A stretch of 5,198 bases of DNA from Microcaldota archaeon (GTDB lineage: Archaea; Micrarchaeota; Micrarchaeia; Burarchaeales; JAKAKT01). Every line of letters starts with the position of its first letter. Position 1 is the first letter of the stretch. Under the pieces are notes generated by a model that was not told the origin of the DNA, searched no databases, and saw nothing but the letters and a program-made list of their open reading frames with translations. A program made the translations under genes and the position numbers. Below, piece after piece: positions 4,486 through 5,198 of the stretch. The DNA lies in the NCBI GenBank assembly GCA_026396425.1, contig JAPLWU010000122.1, positions 1 to 5,198 of the forward strand, read 5' to 3'.

Positions 4486-5198
4486 ATGAGGAAGGCTGCT
4501 CTTACGGTGTTGGCGCTCTCTTTCCTAATCCTCGCCGGGCTTGTTTTTGCGGAGTACATGAACGAGGAGTATGCGGGAGATAAAGCAGGCGCGGCTGACG
4601 GCGGCGAGAATGGGACGGATTCCGATTATACTTCGGCGTATATTGGAGAAGAAAAAGGCGCTGGAACGATTGGCCTCTCCGAAATAGAAGGCACCTGGGA
4701 AGGCGAGTGGAGTTGCCCGGCCGGGGAAGGGAGCGCGAATGGGAGATGGAGCATGACCGTTTCCGAGGGAAAAGCCTACGGGGAACTTGAATCCGTAGAC
4801 GGCAACGGGACCGCGAGCGGCTACATAGAAGGAAACCGCCTTATCGCCACCGTCGTGATTCCCTGCCCGATCACCGGAGAGCCGTTAGAGTATGAATGGA
4901 GCGGGGACATCTCCAGAAAAGCGGGCGAATATGCGGTCGAGGGGCTGGGCGGGGCTGGCGGCGGGTGCGCTTGGGGCGGCGAGAAGAGGGGCGGCTCCCA
5001 GTACGGTTGGTTTGGCAAAGCCACAAGCGGCGCTTGGATGAACCTGACGTATGTCCCGAGCTGCATCGAAAACTGCACCAAGATAGTCTTCCTGCAGGTT
5101 GTTTGCCCGGAGGTCTTTTTTGATGACGGAACCTCAAGGTATTACGAGCACCAGAGCGACTCCTCAGCGCGCTGGCGGTTCCAGGATGCCGATTCGGT
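4486..5198 (+). CDS. Secreted beta-rich protein, N-terminal part, function unknown
   Basis: The frame is open for 237 codons to the right edge, so the C-terminus is missing. Residues 1-22 are a classical signal peptide (MRK, then a hydrophobic core, cleavage probable after VFA at 20-22). There is no lipobox, so the mature protein is probably released or anchored by its unseen C-terminus. Residues 23-65 are acidic, Gly/Asp/Glu-rich and probably flexible. Residues 68-155 start with IEGTWEGEWSC and continue through GRWSMTVSEGKAYGEL and GTASGYIEGNRLIATV, a GxWxGxW-type small beta-barrel pattern seen in many secreted proteins of unknown role. A Gly/Cys-rich hinge (153-170) follows, then a second domain with C193, C197 and C207. 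Six mature cysteines (77, 127, 161, 193, 197, 207) and four sequons (42, 107, 186, 196) fit an extracellular protein. ATG 4486 is set by the TATA box 26 bases upstream. Composition is GC-rich like the host genes. Confidence 0.83.
   Translation, partial: MRKAALTVLALSFLILAGLVFAEYMNEEYAGDKAGAADGGENGTDSDYTSAYIGEEKGAGTIGLSEIEGTWEGEWSCPAGEGSANGRWSMTVSEGKAYGELESVDGNGTASGYIEGNRLIATVVIPCPITGEPLEYEWSGDISRKAGEYAVEGLGGAGGGCAWGGEKRGGSQYGWFGKATSGAWMNLTYVPSCIENCTKIVFLQVVCPEVFFDDGTSRYYEHQSDSSARWRFQDADS

Overview
The window looks archaeal. It carries an archaeal/eukaryotic-type peptidyl-tRNA hydrolase (Pth2). It has A/T-rich TATA-like boxes rather than -35/-10 promoters, and three of these boxes are centred about 26 bases before the start codon, the spacing expected for leaderless archaeal mRNAs. 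The small compact genes and the little-known secreted and zinc-ribbon proteins would suit a DPANN-type or other uncultured euryarchaeal-grade lineage, but that placement is inference. Most of the window is GC-rich (about 58-63% in sampled 60-base stretches). The segment from roughly 2740 to 4360 is clearly more AT-rich (47% in 2881-2940, 33% in 3841-3900).

Layout. On the left, a histone-deacetylase-superfamily gene runs leftward off the window edge (494 to 1, minus strand). It is divergent from pth2 (573-920), and both appear to share one palindromic TATA element at 542-552. Between pth2 and a small protein with three Cys4 zinc sites (1122-1574) lies a 160-base element (938-1097). It is bounded by a perfect 14-base inverted repeat and contains three perfect 8-bp hairpins; it is either a small mobile element or a structured RNA. 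Next is a CorA-like membrane transporter (1636-2733) whose signature GMN motif is replaced by SNP.

The AT-rich segment holds two convergent genes with their own promoters: a 141-residue cytoplasmic protein of unknown function (2815-3240) and a secreted lipoprotein on the minus strand (4274-3270). A 9-base direct repeat (2756-2764 and 4357-4365) lies at its two borders, so the pair may have arrived as one insertion. To its right are an inverted repeat, a short GC-rich open frame that may be the tail of a broken gene, and a promoter driving a secreted protein with a signal peptide (4486 to the right edge, incomplete).

Functionally the window mixes housekeeping (translation rescue by Pth2, ion transport by the CorA homologue, a deacetylase-type hydrolase) with accessory genes of unknown role. 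I see no operon-like pathway and no recognised defence or mobile-element enzyme. No tRNA, rRNA or CRISPR array is visible. The points most worth a second look are the hairpin-rich element at 938-1097 and the repeat-bounded AT-rich pair at 2765-4356.
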